A DNA stretch of 7,838 bases from Candidatus Eiseniibacteriota bacterium. Its GTDB lineage: Bacteria; Joyebacterota; Joyebacteria; Joyebacterales; Joyebacteraceae. Below, in pieces: positions 1 to 6,210 of this stretch. Under the pieces are notes generated by a model. It had not been told where the DNA came from. It was given only the letters and a program-made list of their open reading frames with translations, and did no database searches. The number at the start of each line of letters is the position of its first letter. The first letter of the stretch is position 1. A program made the position numbers and the translations under genes. The stretch spans positions 1-7,838 of the forward strand of contig JAUWRQ010000034.1 in the NCBI GenBank assembly GCA_030610515.1. Reading direction: 5' to 3'.

Positions 1-700
1 ACACGTTGCACTCGACATCGTAGAGAGCGTCGGGCTCGACGATCTCGACACCGAGCGACGACGCAGCCTGGTCGGCGGCCTCGGGGTTCGAGTCGGAGCC
101 GACGACGGAGGCGCCCTCGGCGATGAGCTGCCGTGCGAACTCCGTCCCGCCTCGCCCGAGACCTTGCACGGCGACCGTGAGACCGCGGAGCGCGGGCTCC
201 ATACCGGCCTCCTCAAGACACGCCTTGAGGCCCGCGAGCGCACCGTGCGCCATGATGGGCGACGGGTCGCCGCACCCCCCGTAGGCGGAGTGCAGACCCA
301 CGACGTGTTCGGTCTCGAGTCTGATGCACTGCATGTCCTCGACGTCGGTGCCGAGGCCCTGTGACGTGATGTAGCGCCCGTTCAGACTATCGATGTGCCG
401 CCCGAGCGCGCGGAAAAGAAGCTCTGTCTTGTCCTTCTGCGGGTCACCCATGATGACCGCGGCTCCCCCGCAGAAGTTCAGACCCGCGGCGGCGGCCTTG
501 TAGGTCATCCCTTTGGAGAGACGCAGAGCGTCCTCGAGCGCCTCTTCTTCGCTCCCGTACTGGCGCATGCGCGTGCCGCCGATCGCGGGCCCCAGGACCG
601 TGCTGTGGATGGCCACGATGCCGCGCAGTCCCGCCGCCTCGTCGAAGGCGAAGGACACCTGCTCGTGGTCGGACTCGCCGAGCGCCTCGAAGATTTCCAT
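1..700 (-). CDS. Leucine dehydrogenase-like protein lacking catalytic residues (partial, C-terminus off left edge)
   Basis: Glu/Leu/Phe/Val dehydrogenase family. Codons 1-233 are visible and the C-terminal part lies beyond the left edge. The ATG at 700 follows a GGAGG (707-711) by 6 nt. The translation begins MEIFEALGESDHEQV and, from memory, matches Bacillus LeuDH without gaps, so residue numbers coincide. Kept: GGTRM (41-45), KGMTYK with substrate-binding Lys68, LNGRYIT (106-112), the NAD-fold glycines GLGRGG (180-185) and an acidic residue at the end of the second strand (Asp203). Lost: LeuDH has GGGK at 77-80 with catalytic Lys80, whereas this protein reads CGGA; LeuDH has AED at 113-115 with catalytic Asp115, whereas this protein reads SQG. 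The family converts L-leucine and NAD+ to 4-methyl-2-oxopentanoate, but this copy is predicted unable to do that chemistry. The fold looks intact, with no frameshift, so it is not an ordinary decayed pseudogene. It could be a non-catalytic partner of an active paralogue, a regulator, or an enzyme with other chemistry. Family assignment is very secure; function is not. Confidence 0.9.
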   Translation of the reverse strand, partial: MEIFEALGESDHEQVSFAFDEAAGLRGIVAIHSTVLGPAIGGTRMRQYGSEEEALEDALRLSKGMTYKAAAAGLNFCGGAAVIMGDPQKDKTELLFRALGRHIDSLNGRYITSQGLGTDVEDMQCIRLETEHVVGLHSAYGGCGDPSPIMAHGALAGLKACLEEAGMEPALRGLTVAVQGLGRGGTEFARQLIAEGASVVGSDSNPEAADQAASSLGVEIVEPDALYDVECNV

Positions 701-706
701 CGGGAA

Positions 707-711
707 CCTCC
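707..711 (-). promoter_or_regulatory. Ribosome binding site of the LeuDH-like gene
   Basis: GGAGG on the minus strand, 6 nt before the ATG at 700. It fixes the start, which also agrees with the N-terminus of Bacillus LeuDH. Confidence 0.8.
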
Positions 712-712
712 G

Positions 713-728
713 CCCGGGCTTCGCCGGG
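713..728 (-). other. Small GC hairpin between crotonase and LeuDH-like gene
   Basis: A 5-bp perfect stem (713-717 with 724-728) and a 6-nt loop lie just upstream of the GGAGG of the LeuDH-like gene. No T-run follows, so it is not an intrinsic terminator. The same 82-nt gap (701-782) contains GGCCGGTCC twice, at 745-753 and 763-771, a direct repeat with an 18-nt period. No promoter is recognisable. Function is unknown and chance is possible at this GC content. Confidence 0.4.
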
Positions 729-782
729 TCAGTCTCTCCTGTCGGGCCGGTCCGTCGCTGCAGGCCGGTCCCGCGTCCCGGA

Positions 783-1568
783 TCAGTCCTTCTTCCTGGA
801 CCAGCCGGGCTTCCTCTTCTCGAGGAACGCCTTGATGCCTTCCCCCGCTTCTCCCAGACCGAAGCAGAGACCGAACGCCTCAGACTCGTAGAAGCCGCCG
901 GTCTCTACGTCGGTGTTCGCCCCCCTGTTGACGCACGCCTTGACTAGCGATATGGCCGCCGGTCCGCGCTCCAGAATCGTGAGGGCGAGCTCCTTGGCGA
1001 CGTCCAGCAGCCCTTCGGGTTCCACTACCTTCGTCACGAGGCCGTACTGGAGAGCGGTCTCCGCATCAATCGGATCTCCGACCATCAGCATTTCCTTCGC
1101 GCGACCGAACCCGACAAGGCGCGGCAGTCTCTGCGTTCCGGCGAACCCGGGCGTCAAGCCCAGCTTGACCTCGGGCTGGCCCATCTTCGCCTTGGTCGAC
1201 GCGATTCTGATGTCGCAGGCCATCGCCAGCTCGAGCACACCACCCAGCGCGAACCCGTTGATCGCAGCGATGACGGGCTTCGTGAGGTTCTCGATGCGGG
1301 AGAAGGTCTCCTGCCCGAGCCTGGAGACGGCACGCGCGGTCATGCCGCTCGCGTCCGACAGCTCGCCTATGTCGGCTCCCGCGACGAACGCCTTCCCGGC
1401 ACCGGTGACGACGACGGCGGCCACACCGTCGTCCTTTTCGAGCTCGCGCATCGCTTCGTTGATTTCGCTCATCGTCGTCGTGTCCAGCGAGTTGAGCGCG
1501 TCAGGACGATCGACGGTCAGAATGGCCAGTAGCCCGTCCCTCTCTATCGAGATGTTCTTGAATCCCAC
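783..1568 (-). CDS. Enoyl-CoA hydratase / crotonase (both catalytic Glu present)
   Basis: Crotonase-family protein of 261 residues, the usual single-domain length. It adds water across 2-enoyl-CoA to give 3-hydroxyacyl-CoA. The oxyanion-hole segments are FVAGADI (61-67) and ALGG (107-110). The two acid/base glutamates of the hydratases are both present: Glu113 in LELAMACDI and Glu133 in GQPEVKLGLTPG. The C-terminus carries the common FLEKRKPGW motif. One oddity is that the usual GGGCE reads GGVLE, so the third glycine is Val. The start is GTG at 1568, 8 nt after a GGAGGG. It lies 52 nt downstream of butyrate kinase. Unlike the LiuC-type hydratase at 6211-6999 it has the full catalytic pair, so it more likely acts on crotonyl-, tiglyl- or methacrylyl-CoA, in butyrate, isoleucine or valine metabolism. 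Family certain; substrate inferred. Confidence 0.92.
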   Translation of the reverse strand: MGFKNISIERDGLLAILTVDRPDALNSLDTTTMSEINEAMRELEKDDGVAAVVVTGAGKAFVAGADIGELSDASGMTARAVSRLGQETFSRIENLTKPVIAAINGFALGGVLELAMACDIRIASTKAKMGQPEVKLGLTPGFAGTQRLPRLVGFGRAKEMLMVGDPIDAETALQYGLVTKVVEPEGLLDVAKELALTILERGPAAISLVKACVNRGANTDVETGGFYESEAFGLCFGLGEAGEGIKAFLEKRKPGWSRKKD

Positions 1569-1576
1569 TTCTCAGT

Positions 1577-1582
1577 CCCTCC
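1577..1582 (-). promoter_or_regulatory. Ribosome binding site deciding a GTG start
   Basis: GGAGGG on the minus strand, 8 nt before the GTG at 1568. No ATG lies nearby in frame at the expected N-terminus, so this site supports the GTG start of the crotonase gene. Confidence 0.75.
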
Positions 1583-1593
1583 GTTGGACGCTC

Positions 1594-1608
1594 CGGGGCG
1601 AAGCCCCG
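1594..1608 (-). other. Intergenic GC hairpin between butyrate kinase and crotonase
   Basis: A perfect 6-bp stem (1594-1599 with 1603-1608) and a 3-nt loop, reading CGGGGC-TTC-GCCCCG on the transcribed strand. It begins 12 nt after the butyrate kinase stop and ends 11 nt before the crotonase GGAGGG. No T-run follows, which argues against a terminator. It may be an mRNA stability or processing element, or chance. Confidence 0.5.
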
Positions 1609-1620
1609 CAAGAACCATCG

Positions 1621-2733
1621 TCAGCGGCAGATCCGGTCGTCGACCGTCTCGGGATACGTCTTCGCTTCCTCCTCACCCTCGAGCACCCTGAGGCACCCGA
1701 GCGCGAGCGCTCTGAGCTCGTCCTCACCCGGCAGAACGATGACGCGCCCCAGAAAGCCGACCGTGTCGGCAATGCGGCCGACGATCGTCTCGGATTTCGC
1801 AATACCGCCCGTGAGCACGATGGCGTCGAGGTCATCCCCCAGAACAACGGCCATCGCACCTATCTCCTTGGCGGTCTGATAGATCATGGCGTCGAGAACC
1901 GCCTCGGCCGCAATATCCCCGCTCCGGGCCCGTTCCAGCGCGTCGATGGCGTTGTTCGTGCCCAGGTACGCCGTCAGCCCTCCGCCACCCACGAGCTTCC
2001 TCATGATCTCGGCCTCGGAGTGCTTCCCCGAGAAGCACATCTTCACGAGGTCGACGGTAGGAAGTGTCCCCGCACGGTCCGGCGTGAACGGCCCGGCCGA
2101 GAGACCGTTTGTGACGTCTACCATCCTGCCGTTCCTGAGGGCGCAGAGCGTGATGCCTCCCCCCAGATGCGCCACGATGAGGTTCACGTCGCGCACGCTT
2201 TTCCCAAGCTCGGCGGCGGCCGTGCGCGCGGTCGCCTTGATGTTCAACGCGTGCGCGAGGCTCGTGCGCTCCATCTCCGGGATACCCGAGTACCGAGCGA
2301 CGGGGTCCATCTCGTCTACGCACGGCGGGTCGACGATGAACGCCTCGAGCCCGTGATCCCACGCGATGCCGTAGGCCAGGACGGCGCCCAGATTCGCGAC
2401 GTGCGGTCCCTGCACCTCGCTCCTCGCGTCCGCGACCATCTCCGCGTTGACGCGATAGGTCCCACTCACGGTCGGCCTGAAGAGCCCTCCGCGTCCGACC
2501 ACCGCGGTCAGCGAGTGTAGCGAGACGCCGTGGTCGGCGAGGAACTCGAGGATGGCCTCCTTGCGGTACTCGTACTGGTCCCACACGCGCTCGAACCTCC
2601 CGAGTTCGAGCTCGGTGTGCTCGACGACTCCCTCGTAGACGCACCTGTCGCCCTCGAAGACGGCAAGCTTCGTCGAGGTGCTGCCCGGGTTCAGGACCAG
2701 GATCCGCTTTGTCAGTGCGCTGGCTTCGGTCAT
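1621..2733 (-). CDS. buk: Butyrate kinase (acyl phosphate to acid plus ATP)
   Basis: Butyrate kinase of the acetate/sugar kinase-Hsc70-actin superfamily, 370 residues (family about 355-360, with a slightly long C-terminus). It catalyses butyryl phosphate + ADP = butyrate + ATP, and many members also accept isobutyrate or isovalerate. Visible motifs are the phosphate-1 loop LVLNPGSTSTKLAVF (12-26), VGRGGLFRP (79-87), the AHLGGGI loop (188-194), SAGPFTPDRAGTLP (212-225) and the adenosine loop LTGGIAKSE (307-315). The start chosen is ATG at 2733, preceded after 7 nt by GGAGAG. An upstream in-frame GTG at 2790 lacks a ribosome site and would add a tail not typical of the family. It sits between an acyl-CoA dehydrogenase and a crotonase in a leucine-degradation cluster. 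In Bacillus bkd operons buk is linked to LeuDH and phosphotransbutyrylase. The latter, which makes its substrate, is not in this window. Confidence 0.95.
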   Translation of the reverse strand: MTEASALTKRILVLNPGSTSTKLAVFEGDRCVYEGVVEHTELELGRFERVWDQYEYRKEAILEFLADHGVSLHSLTAVVGRGGLFRPTVSGTYRVNAEMVADARSEVQGPHVANLGAVLAYGIAWDHGLEAFIVDPPCVDEMDPVARYSGIPEMERTSLAHALNIKATARTAAAELGKSVRDVNLIVAHLGGGITLCALRNGRMVDVTNGLSAGPFTPDRAGTLPTVDLVKMCFSGKHSEAEIMRKLVGGGGLTAYLGTNNAIDALERARSGDIAAEAVLDAMIYQTAKEIGAMAVVLGDDLDAIVLTGGIAKSETIVGRIADTVGFLGRVIVLPGEDELRALALGCLRVLEGEEEAKTYPETVDDRICR

Positions 2734-2757
2734 CGTCACGCTCTCCAGGGCCGCCGG

Positions 2758-2772
2758 GCGCCGCGTCGGCGC
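2758..2772 (-). other. Intergenic GC hairpin between acyl-CoA dehydrogenase and butyrate kinase
   Basis: A perfect 6-bp stem (2758-2763 with 2767-2772) and a 3-nt loop in the 81-nt gap 2734-2814. No T-run follows on the minus strand. No promoter is recognisable in the gap. Role unknown. Confidence 0.45.
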
Positions 2773-2814
2773 GCTCCACTTCGCGCACACGACCAGCTAG
2801 GGGTGCACCGTCGG

Positions 2815-3972
2815 CTAGTAGCCTCTGTCCTTGTAGATCTCGCGCTGGATGATGTACTTCATGATCTCGGCGGTCCCTCCGCCGATCGTCATGAGGCGGG
2901 CGTCCCGCGCGAGCTGCTCCGTCCTGTTCTGCTTCGTGTACCCGTCGCCACCCGTTACCTGCAGCGCCTCGTACGTGATCTCCTGAGCCGCGTCCGTGGC
3001 GAAGAGCTTCGCCGCCGCACCCTGCCTCGTTGCGGGCAGCCCCATGTCGATGCGGCGCGCGGCCTGGAGCGTCATGAGCCTGGCCGCGTCGAGCTTCGTC
3101 GCCATCTCGGCGATCTTGAAGGAGATGCCCTCAAACGCCCTGATCTCCCGCCCGAACTGCGTTCGCTCCACGGAGTGCTTGATGGCGATCTCGAATGCCG
3201 CGCGCGAGTAACCGACGGCTCCAGCGGCCAAGGACGTGCGCTCGGTGTCCAGCTCGTCCATGAGAACGGCGAAGCCCCTGTTCTCCTCGCCCACCATGTG
3301 GCTTGCCGGGACGCGGACGCCGTCGAACTTGAGATGCGAAACCCTGGCACCGCGCATTCCCATGAGCTCGTGGTCCTCGACCACGCTGAAACCCGGCCAC
3401 GACGTCTCGACCACGAACGCGCTCATGCCCTTGCGGGCCTTGACGGACGGGTCGGTGATGGCAAACACAAGGATGTAGTCCGCCTGGCTCCCGTTCGTGA
3501 TGAAGCGCTTCTCGCCGGTGATGACGTACTCGTCGCCGTCCTTCACTGCCTGTGTCTTCATGCCGGCGGTATCGGAGCCGACGTCCGGTTCCGTTATGCC
3601 GATGGCGCCGATCTTCTCTGCACGAACGATCGGGGTGAGATACTTCTCCTTCAGTGCGTCGGACCCAAACTTGAATACGGGCGGCGCGAAGTAGACCGAG
3701 GTCACGCCCCTCGAGACGTCGACCACGGGCGACACGGCCGAGATTTCCTCGGCGATGATGGTCTCCCAGACCATGCCCTTGCCCGTCCCGCCGTACTCCT
3801 CGGAGATCAGCGCTCCCATGTACCCAGCCTGCCCCACCCTCCTCAGAACCTCCCGGGGATACTCGGCGGTCCGCTCGATCTCGTCGGCGTGCGGCGCTAT
3901 CTCTCTCTCGGCGAACGCCTTCACTTCCTCGCGGAACAGGTTCTCCTCTTCGGTGTACAGGACACTCAGCAT
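2815..3972 (-). CDS. Acyl-CoA dehydrogenase, isovaleryl/long-chain type catalytic Glu; probable LiuA role
   Basis: FAD-dependent acyl-CoA dehydrogenase, 385 residues, full family length. It forms the 2,3-double bond of an acyl-CoA and passes electrons to ETF. Domain order is normal: N-terminal helical (about 1-120), middle beta domain with ITEPDVGSD (126-134) and FITNG (157-161), and C-terminal helical domain with RTQFG (270-274), QVTGGDGYTK (338-347) and IGGGTAEI (363-370). In short- and medium-chain enzymes the catalytic Glu is in YEGT; here that position (365) is Gly. A Glu is present in LDTER (Glu244), matching the helix-G base of isovaleryl-CoA and long-chain enzymes. This and the neighbouring methylcrotonyl-CoA carboxylase and LiuC genes suggest isovaleryl-CoA as substrate; another short or branched acyl-CoA is possible. 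ATG at 3972 follows AAAGGAA. It lies 39 nt after the biotin carrier gene, in a gap that holds only an imperfect stem (3991-3997 with 4005-4010). Family certain, substrate moderate. Confidence 0.93.
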   Translation of the reverse strand: MLSVLYTEEENLFREEVKAFAEREIAPHADEIERTAEYPREVLRRVGQAGYMGALISEEYGGTGKGMVWETIIAEEISAVSPVVDVSRGVTSVYFAPPVFKFGSDALKEKYLTPIVRAEKIGAIGITEPDVGSDTAGMKTQAVKDGDEYVITGEKRFITNGSQADYILVFAITDPSVKARKGMSAFVVETSWPGFSVVEDHELMGMRGARVSHLKFDGVRVPASHMVGEENRGFAVLMDELDTERTSLAAGAVGYSRAAFEIAIKHSVERTQFGREIRAFEGISFKIAEMATKLDAARLMTLQAARRIDMGLPATRQGAAAKLFATDAAQEITYEALQVTGGDGYTKQNRTEQLARDARLMTIGGGTAEIMKYIIQREIYKDRGY

Positions 3973-4011
3973 GTCGGTTCCTTTCCCTGAGCGGGCTAGA
4001 CCTCAGCCGCC

Positions 4012-4515
4012 CTATTCAGCGGGCTCGACCTCCACCATGGTCTCAGACGTCCCGACGGAGTCACCGGCCGAGACGTTCACCGCCTTGACCACGCCGTCGA
4101 GCGGAGAGCGCACCTCATTCTCCATCTTCATGGCCTCGACGATGACAAGGCTTTGCCCCGCCGAGACCTCCTCGCCCTCGGAGACGAGCACCTTGACGAC
4201 CGAGCCGGGCATCGGGGCCTTGATGATGCCGCTTCCACCAGCTCCCCCACCCGCTCTCCCGACCGACTCGTCCTCCGCCGTCCCCACGTCCAGGTCCAGC
4301 CGGTGCCCGTCGACCCACACGACGAGCCCGCCGTCACGCGCAGCAACCCGCGCCGTCCGGGACTCTCCGTCGACGATCATCGAGATGACCCCACCCGGGA
4401 CCTGCGACCAGTCGACCTCGTACTTGCGCTCGCCTATGACGACTCGCGCGTGGGGCGGCTTGCCCTCGACCCTGACTGCGTACTTCTCACCCGCTACGGA
4501 GAACTCGTACTCCAA
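4012..4515 (-). CDS. Biotin carboxyl carrier protein subunit of acyl-CoA carboxylase
   Basis: Small biotin carrier, 167 residues. Residues 1-80 ([15 protein letters not shown] to GHRLDLDV) resemble the beta-barrel linker (BT) region that joins carboxylase and carrier domains in fused MccA/LiuD and PccA proteins. A Gly-rich hinge follows (87-96), then a biotinyl domain with the signature [10 protein letters not shown], the biotinylated lysine being Lys130. It carries CO2 on biotin from the biotin carboxylase (4606-6105) to the carboxyltransferase (7017-7838). The start is TTG at 4515 with AAGGAG 5 nt upstream. A TTG at 4560 in the same frame has no such site. The frame is continuous upstream to the TGA stop of the biotin carboxylase, so the two genes are in phase with only that stop separating them. 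The BT-region half-barrel on the carrier, rather than on the carboxylase, indicates a split of a fused ancestor or a native two-gene form. Confidence 0.9.
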   Translation of the reverse strand: MEYEFSVAGEKYAVRVEGKPPHARVVIGERKYEVDWSQVPGGVISMIVDGESRTARVAARDGGLVVWVDGHRLDLDVGTAEDESVGRAGGGAGGSGIIKAPMPGSVVKVLVSEGEEVSAGQSLVIVEAMKMENEVRSPLDGVVKAVNVSAGDSVGTSETMVEVEPAE

Positions 4516-4520
4516 TGCGT

Positions 4521-4526
4521 CTCCTT
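4521..4526 (-). promoter_or_regulatory. Ribosome binding site deciding a TTG start
   Basis: AAGGAG on the minus strand, 5 nt before the TTG at 4515. Its strength and spacing argue for independent translation of the biotin carrier rather than purely read-through from the biotin carboxylase gene. Confidence 0.75.
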
Positions 4527-4540
4527 CCGGACCGCATGGA

Positions 4541-4557
4541 CGCCGCCACAGGCGGCG
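4541..4557 (-). other. Intergenic GC hairpin between biotin carboxylase and carrier genes
   Basis: A perfect 7-bp stem (4541-4547 with 4551-4557) and a 3-nt loop, 48 nt after the biotin carboxylase TGA and 14 nt before the AAGGAG of the carrier gene. No T-run follows. It could tune translation or mRNA processing, and so the ratio of the two subunits. Its distance from the TGA is too great for a typical read-through or selenocysteine element. Confidence 0.5.
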
Positions 4558-4605
4558 CAACGCGATCCCTTCGACCAGAGCCGGCGTGGCGCGGGCCGGC
4601 TCCGG

Positions 4606-6105
4606 TCACGACGTCTCCCGCCCGATGCTCCAGCCACCGAGCGTGTCCCATGGCGAAAGCTCCCGGCGCCTGCCGGCGACCCGCCTCCCCACCTCCGCCG
4701 AGAGGGAGAGGGCCCCCGCGATGAGGGCCGCGTGGACGACGTCATCGTCCGGGCCGTCGGCGTGCCGGTTAGCCATGTGCTTCTCAATGAAATCGGTCTG
4801 CGTCTCGCCCGCGGCGAACGCGTCGCTCGCGATGATCTCGCGCAGATAATCGATCGTCGTCGCTATGCCGAGGATGGCAAACTCGGAGAGCGCTCGCAGC
4901 ATCCTGAGCCTCGCGGCCTCGCGGTCGGCAGCGTGCACGATGAGCTTCGAGAGGATCGGGTCGTAGTGGACCGGAACCTCCCATCCCTCGTAGATGCCGC
5001 AATCGTGCCGGACCCCCGGACCTGCGGGCTCGAGCAGACTCAGTATCTTGCCCGACGAAGGCAGGAAGCCGTTGGCCGGGTCCTCGGCGTAGATGCGGCA
5101 TTCGATGGCGTGGCCGCGCTGCATCAGGTCGTCCTGCGTGATGTCGAGCTTCTCGCCCGACGCGATGAGGATCTGCTCGCGCACGAGGTCGATCCCCGTC
5201 ACGAACTCCGTCACCGGATGCTCGACCTGGATGCGCGCGTTGACCTCGAGGAAGTAGAAACTCCCGTCCTCGTCGAGCAGGAACTCAACCGTGCCCGCGT
5301 TCGCGTAACCCACGGCGCGCGCCACCTTGACCGCCGTCTCCCCCATCCGCGCGCGCAGGTCCGAGTCGACCGCGGTAGAGGGAGATTCCTCAACGATCTT
5401 CTGGTGACGGCGCTGGATCGAGCACTCGCGCTCGAAGAGATGAACGACGTTCCCGTGCTCGTCGGCCAGGATCTGGAACTCTATGTGGCGCGGCCGCTCG
5501 ATGAGCTTCTCGACGTAGACCGTGTCATCGCCGAACGCCGACTTCGCAACGCGCCGCGACGTCTCGATGGCGTTCATCAGGTCGCCTTCCGAGCGGACGA
5601 CCTGCATTCCCTTGCCGCCTCCGCCCGCGGACGCCTTCACGAGCACGGGGTAGCCTATTTCGTTGGCCTTCTCGAGGCATTCGTCGTCGCTGTCGGGGGC
5701 TCCGAGCATGCCGGGGATGATGGGAACGTCCTCCGCCAGCATCGTCTCGCGCGAGCGGATCTTGTCGCCCACGAGATGAAGCGCTTTCGATGACGGGCCA
5801 ATGAACTTGAGACCTTCATCCTCGCACCGCTTCGCGAACTGCCAGTTCTCGGCGAGGAAGCCGTAGCCGGGGTGTATGGCGTCCGCGCCCACCTTCCGAG
5901 CCGCGGCGATGACGGCCTCGATGTCGAGGTAGCTCTCGAGCGCCGGCGCCGGGCCGATGCGCACGGCCTCGTCGGCCTCGAGCACGTGGAGGGACACACG
6001 GTCCGCGTCCGAGTAGACTGCGGCCACCGGGATGCCCATATCGCGGCAGGCTCTCGCGACCCGCACCGCTATCTCTCCGCGGTTGGCTATCAGGATCTTC
6101 TTCAT
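4606..6105 (-). CDS. Acyl-CoA carboxylase biotin carboxylase subunit (methylcrotonyl-CoA carboxylase alpha, without carrier domain)
   Basis: ATP-grasp biotin carboxylase, 499 residues. It carboxylates carrier-bound biotin using ATP and bicarbonate. The order is normal: N-terminal fold KKILIANRGEIAVRV (2-16), HPGYGFLAEN (78-87), ATP-binding residues Lys115 and Lys157, glycine loop GGGGKGM (161-167), Glu199, RRHQKIVEESP (232-242), Glu274, then EVNARIQVEHPVTE with Glu287, Asn289 and Arg291, and Arg337 in ECRIYAEDP. All residues needed for activity appear present. The C-terminal extension (about 445-499) ends SPWDTLGGW, a motif found just before the carrier part of fused MccA/LiuD proteins, but the gene then stops at TGA and the carrier is a separate downstream gene in the same frame. 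The start at ATG 6105 matches the family N-terminus, although its ribosome site is weak; an upstream in-frame extension to 6207 has no family support. With LiuB- and LiuC-type neighbours, 3-methylcrotonyl-CoA is the likely acceptor. Confidence 0.94.
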   Translation of the reverse strand: MKKILIANRGEIAVRVARACRDMGIPVAAVYSDADRVSLHVLEADEAVRIGPAPALESYLDIEAVIAAARKVGADAIHPGYGFLAENWQFAKRCEDEGLKFIGPSSKALHLVGDKIRSRETMLAEDVPIIPGMLGAPDSDDECLEKANEIGYPVLVKASAGGGGKGMQVVRSEGDLMNAIETSRRVAKSAFGDDTVYVEKLIERPRHIEFQILADEHGNVVHLFERECSIQRRHQKIVEESPSTAVDSDLRARMGETAVKVARAVGYANAGTVEFLLDEDGSFYFLEVNARIQVEHPVTEFVTGIDLVREQILIASGEKLDITQDDLMQRGHAIECRIYAEDPANGFLPSSGKILSLLEPAGPGVRHDCGIYEGWEVPVHYDPILSKLIVHAADREAARLRMLRALSEFAILGIATTIDYLREIIASDAFAAGETQTDFIEKHMANRHADGPDDDVVHAALIAGALSLSAEVGRRVAGRRRELSPWDTLGGWSIGRETS

Positions 6106-6152
6106 GCGAGTCCGTTCTCGTTTGGCCCGGCTCCGAGACCGTCGCGTCCCAC

Positions 6153-6173
6153 GCTGCGGAATCCGGCCGCAGC
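6153..6173 (-). other. Intergenic GC hairpin between LiuC and biotin carboxylase genes
   Basis: A perfect 7-bp stem (6153-6159 with 6167-6173) and a 7-nt loop in the 105-nt gap 6106-6210. No T-run follows it on the transcribed strand. Possible mRNA processing or stability element; unproven. Confidence 0.45.
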
Positions 6174-6178
6174 AGGCG

Positions 6179-6207
6179 GGAAAACGGCCCGAAATGGGCG
6201 TTGTCAA
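6179..6207 (-). promoter_or_regulatory. Possible weak internal promoter upstream of biotin carboxylase
   Basis: A perfect TTGACA (6202-6207, minus strand) lies 4 nt after the LiuC stop. At 17-nt spacing the -10 position reads TTTTCC (6179-6184), a poor match to TATAAT. The spacer contains a short GCCC/GGGC inverted repeat followed by TTTTCCC, which could alternatively be read as a very weak attenuator. Either reading is tentative. Confidence 0.2.
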
Positions 6208-6210
6208 CCT

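Noticed and set aside
1594..1608. Intergenic hairpin as an intrinsic terminator after butyrate kinase
   Set aside because: No T-run follows on the transcribed strand, and the next gene begins 26 nt later with a strong ribosome site.
2734..2790. Longer butyrate kinase start (GTG at 2790)
   Set aside because: It has no ribosome site and would add 19 residues not seen in the family, while ATG 2733 has GGAGAG at good spacing.
4541..4608. TGA at 4606-4608 as a selenocysteine or otherwise recoded codon
   Set aside because: The nearest hairpin is 48 nt away, too far for a bacterial SECIS element, no selenoprotein is known at this domain junction, and TGA also ends the butyrate kinase and the crotonase at sensible family lengths. 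Leaky read-through is kept only as a hypothesis.
6106..6207. Longer biotin carboxylase start at 6207
   Set aside because: The added residues are Arg-rich with no family match, and the biotin carboxylase N-terminus KKILIANRGE begins right after ATG 6105.
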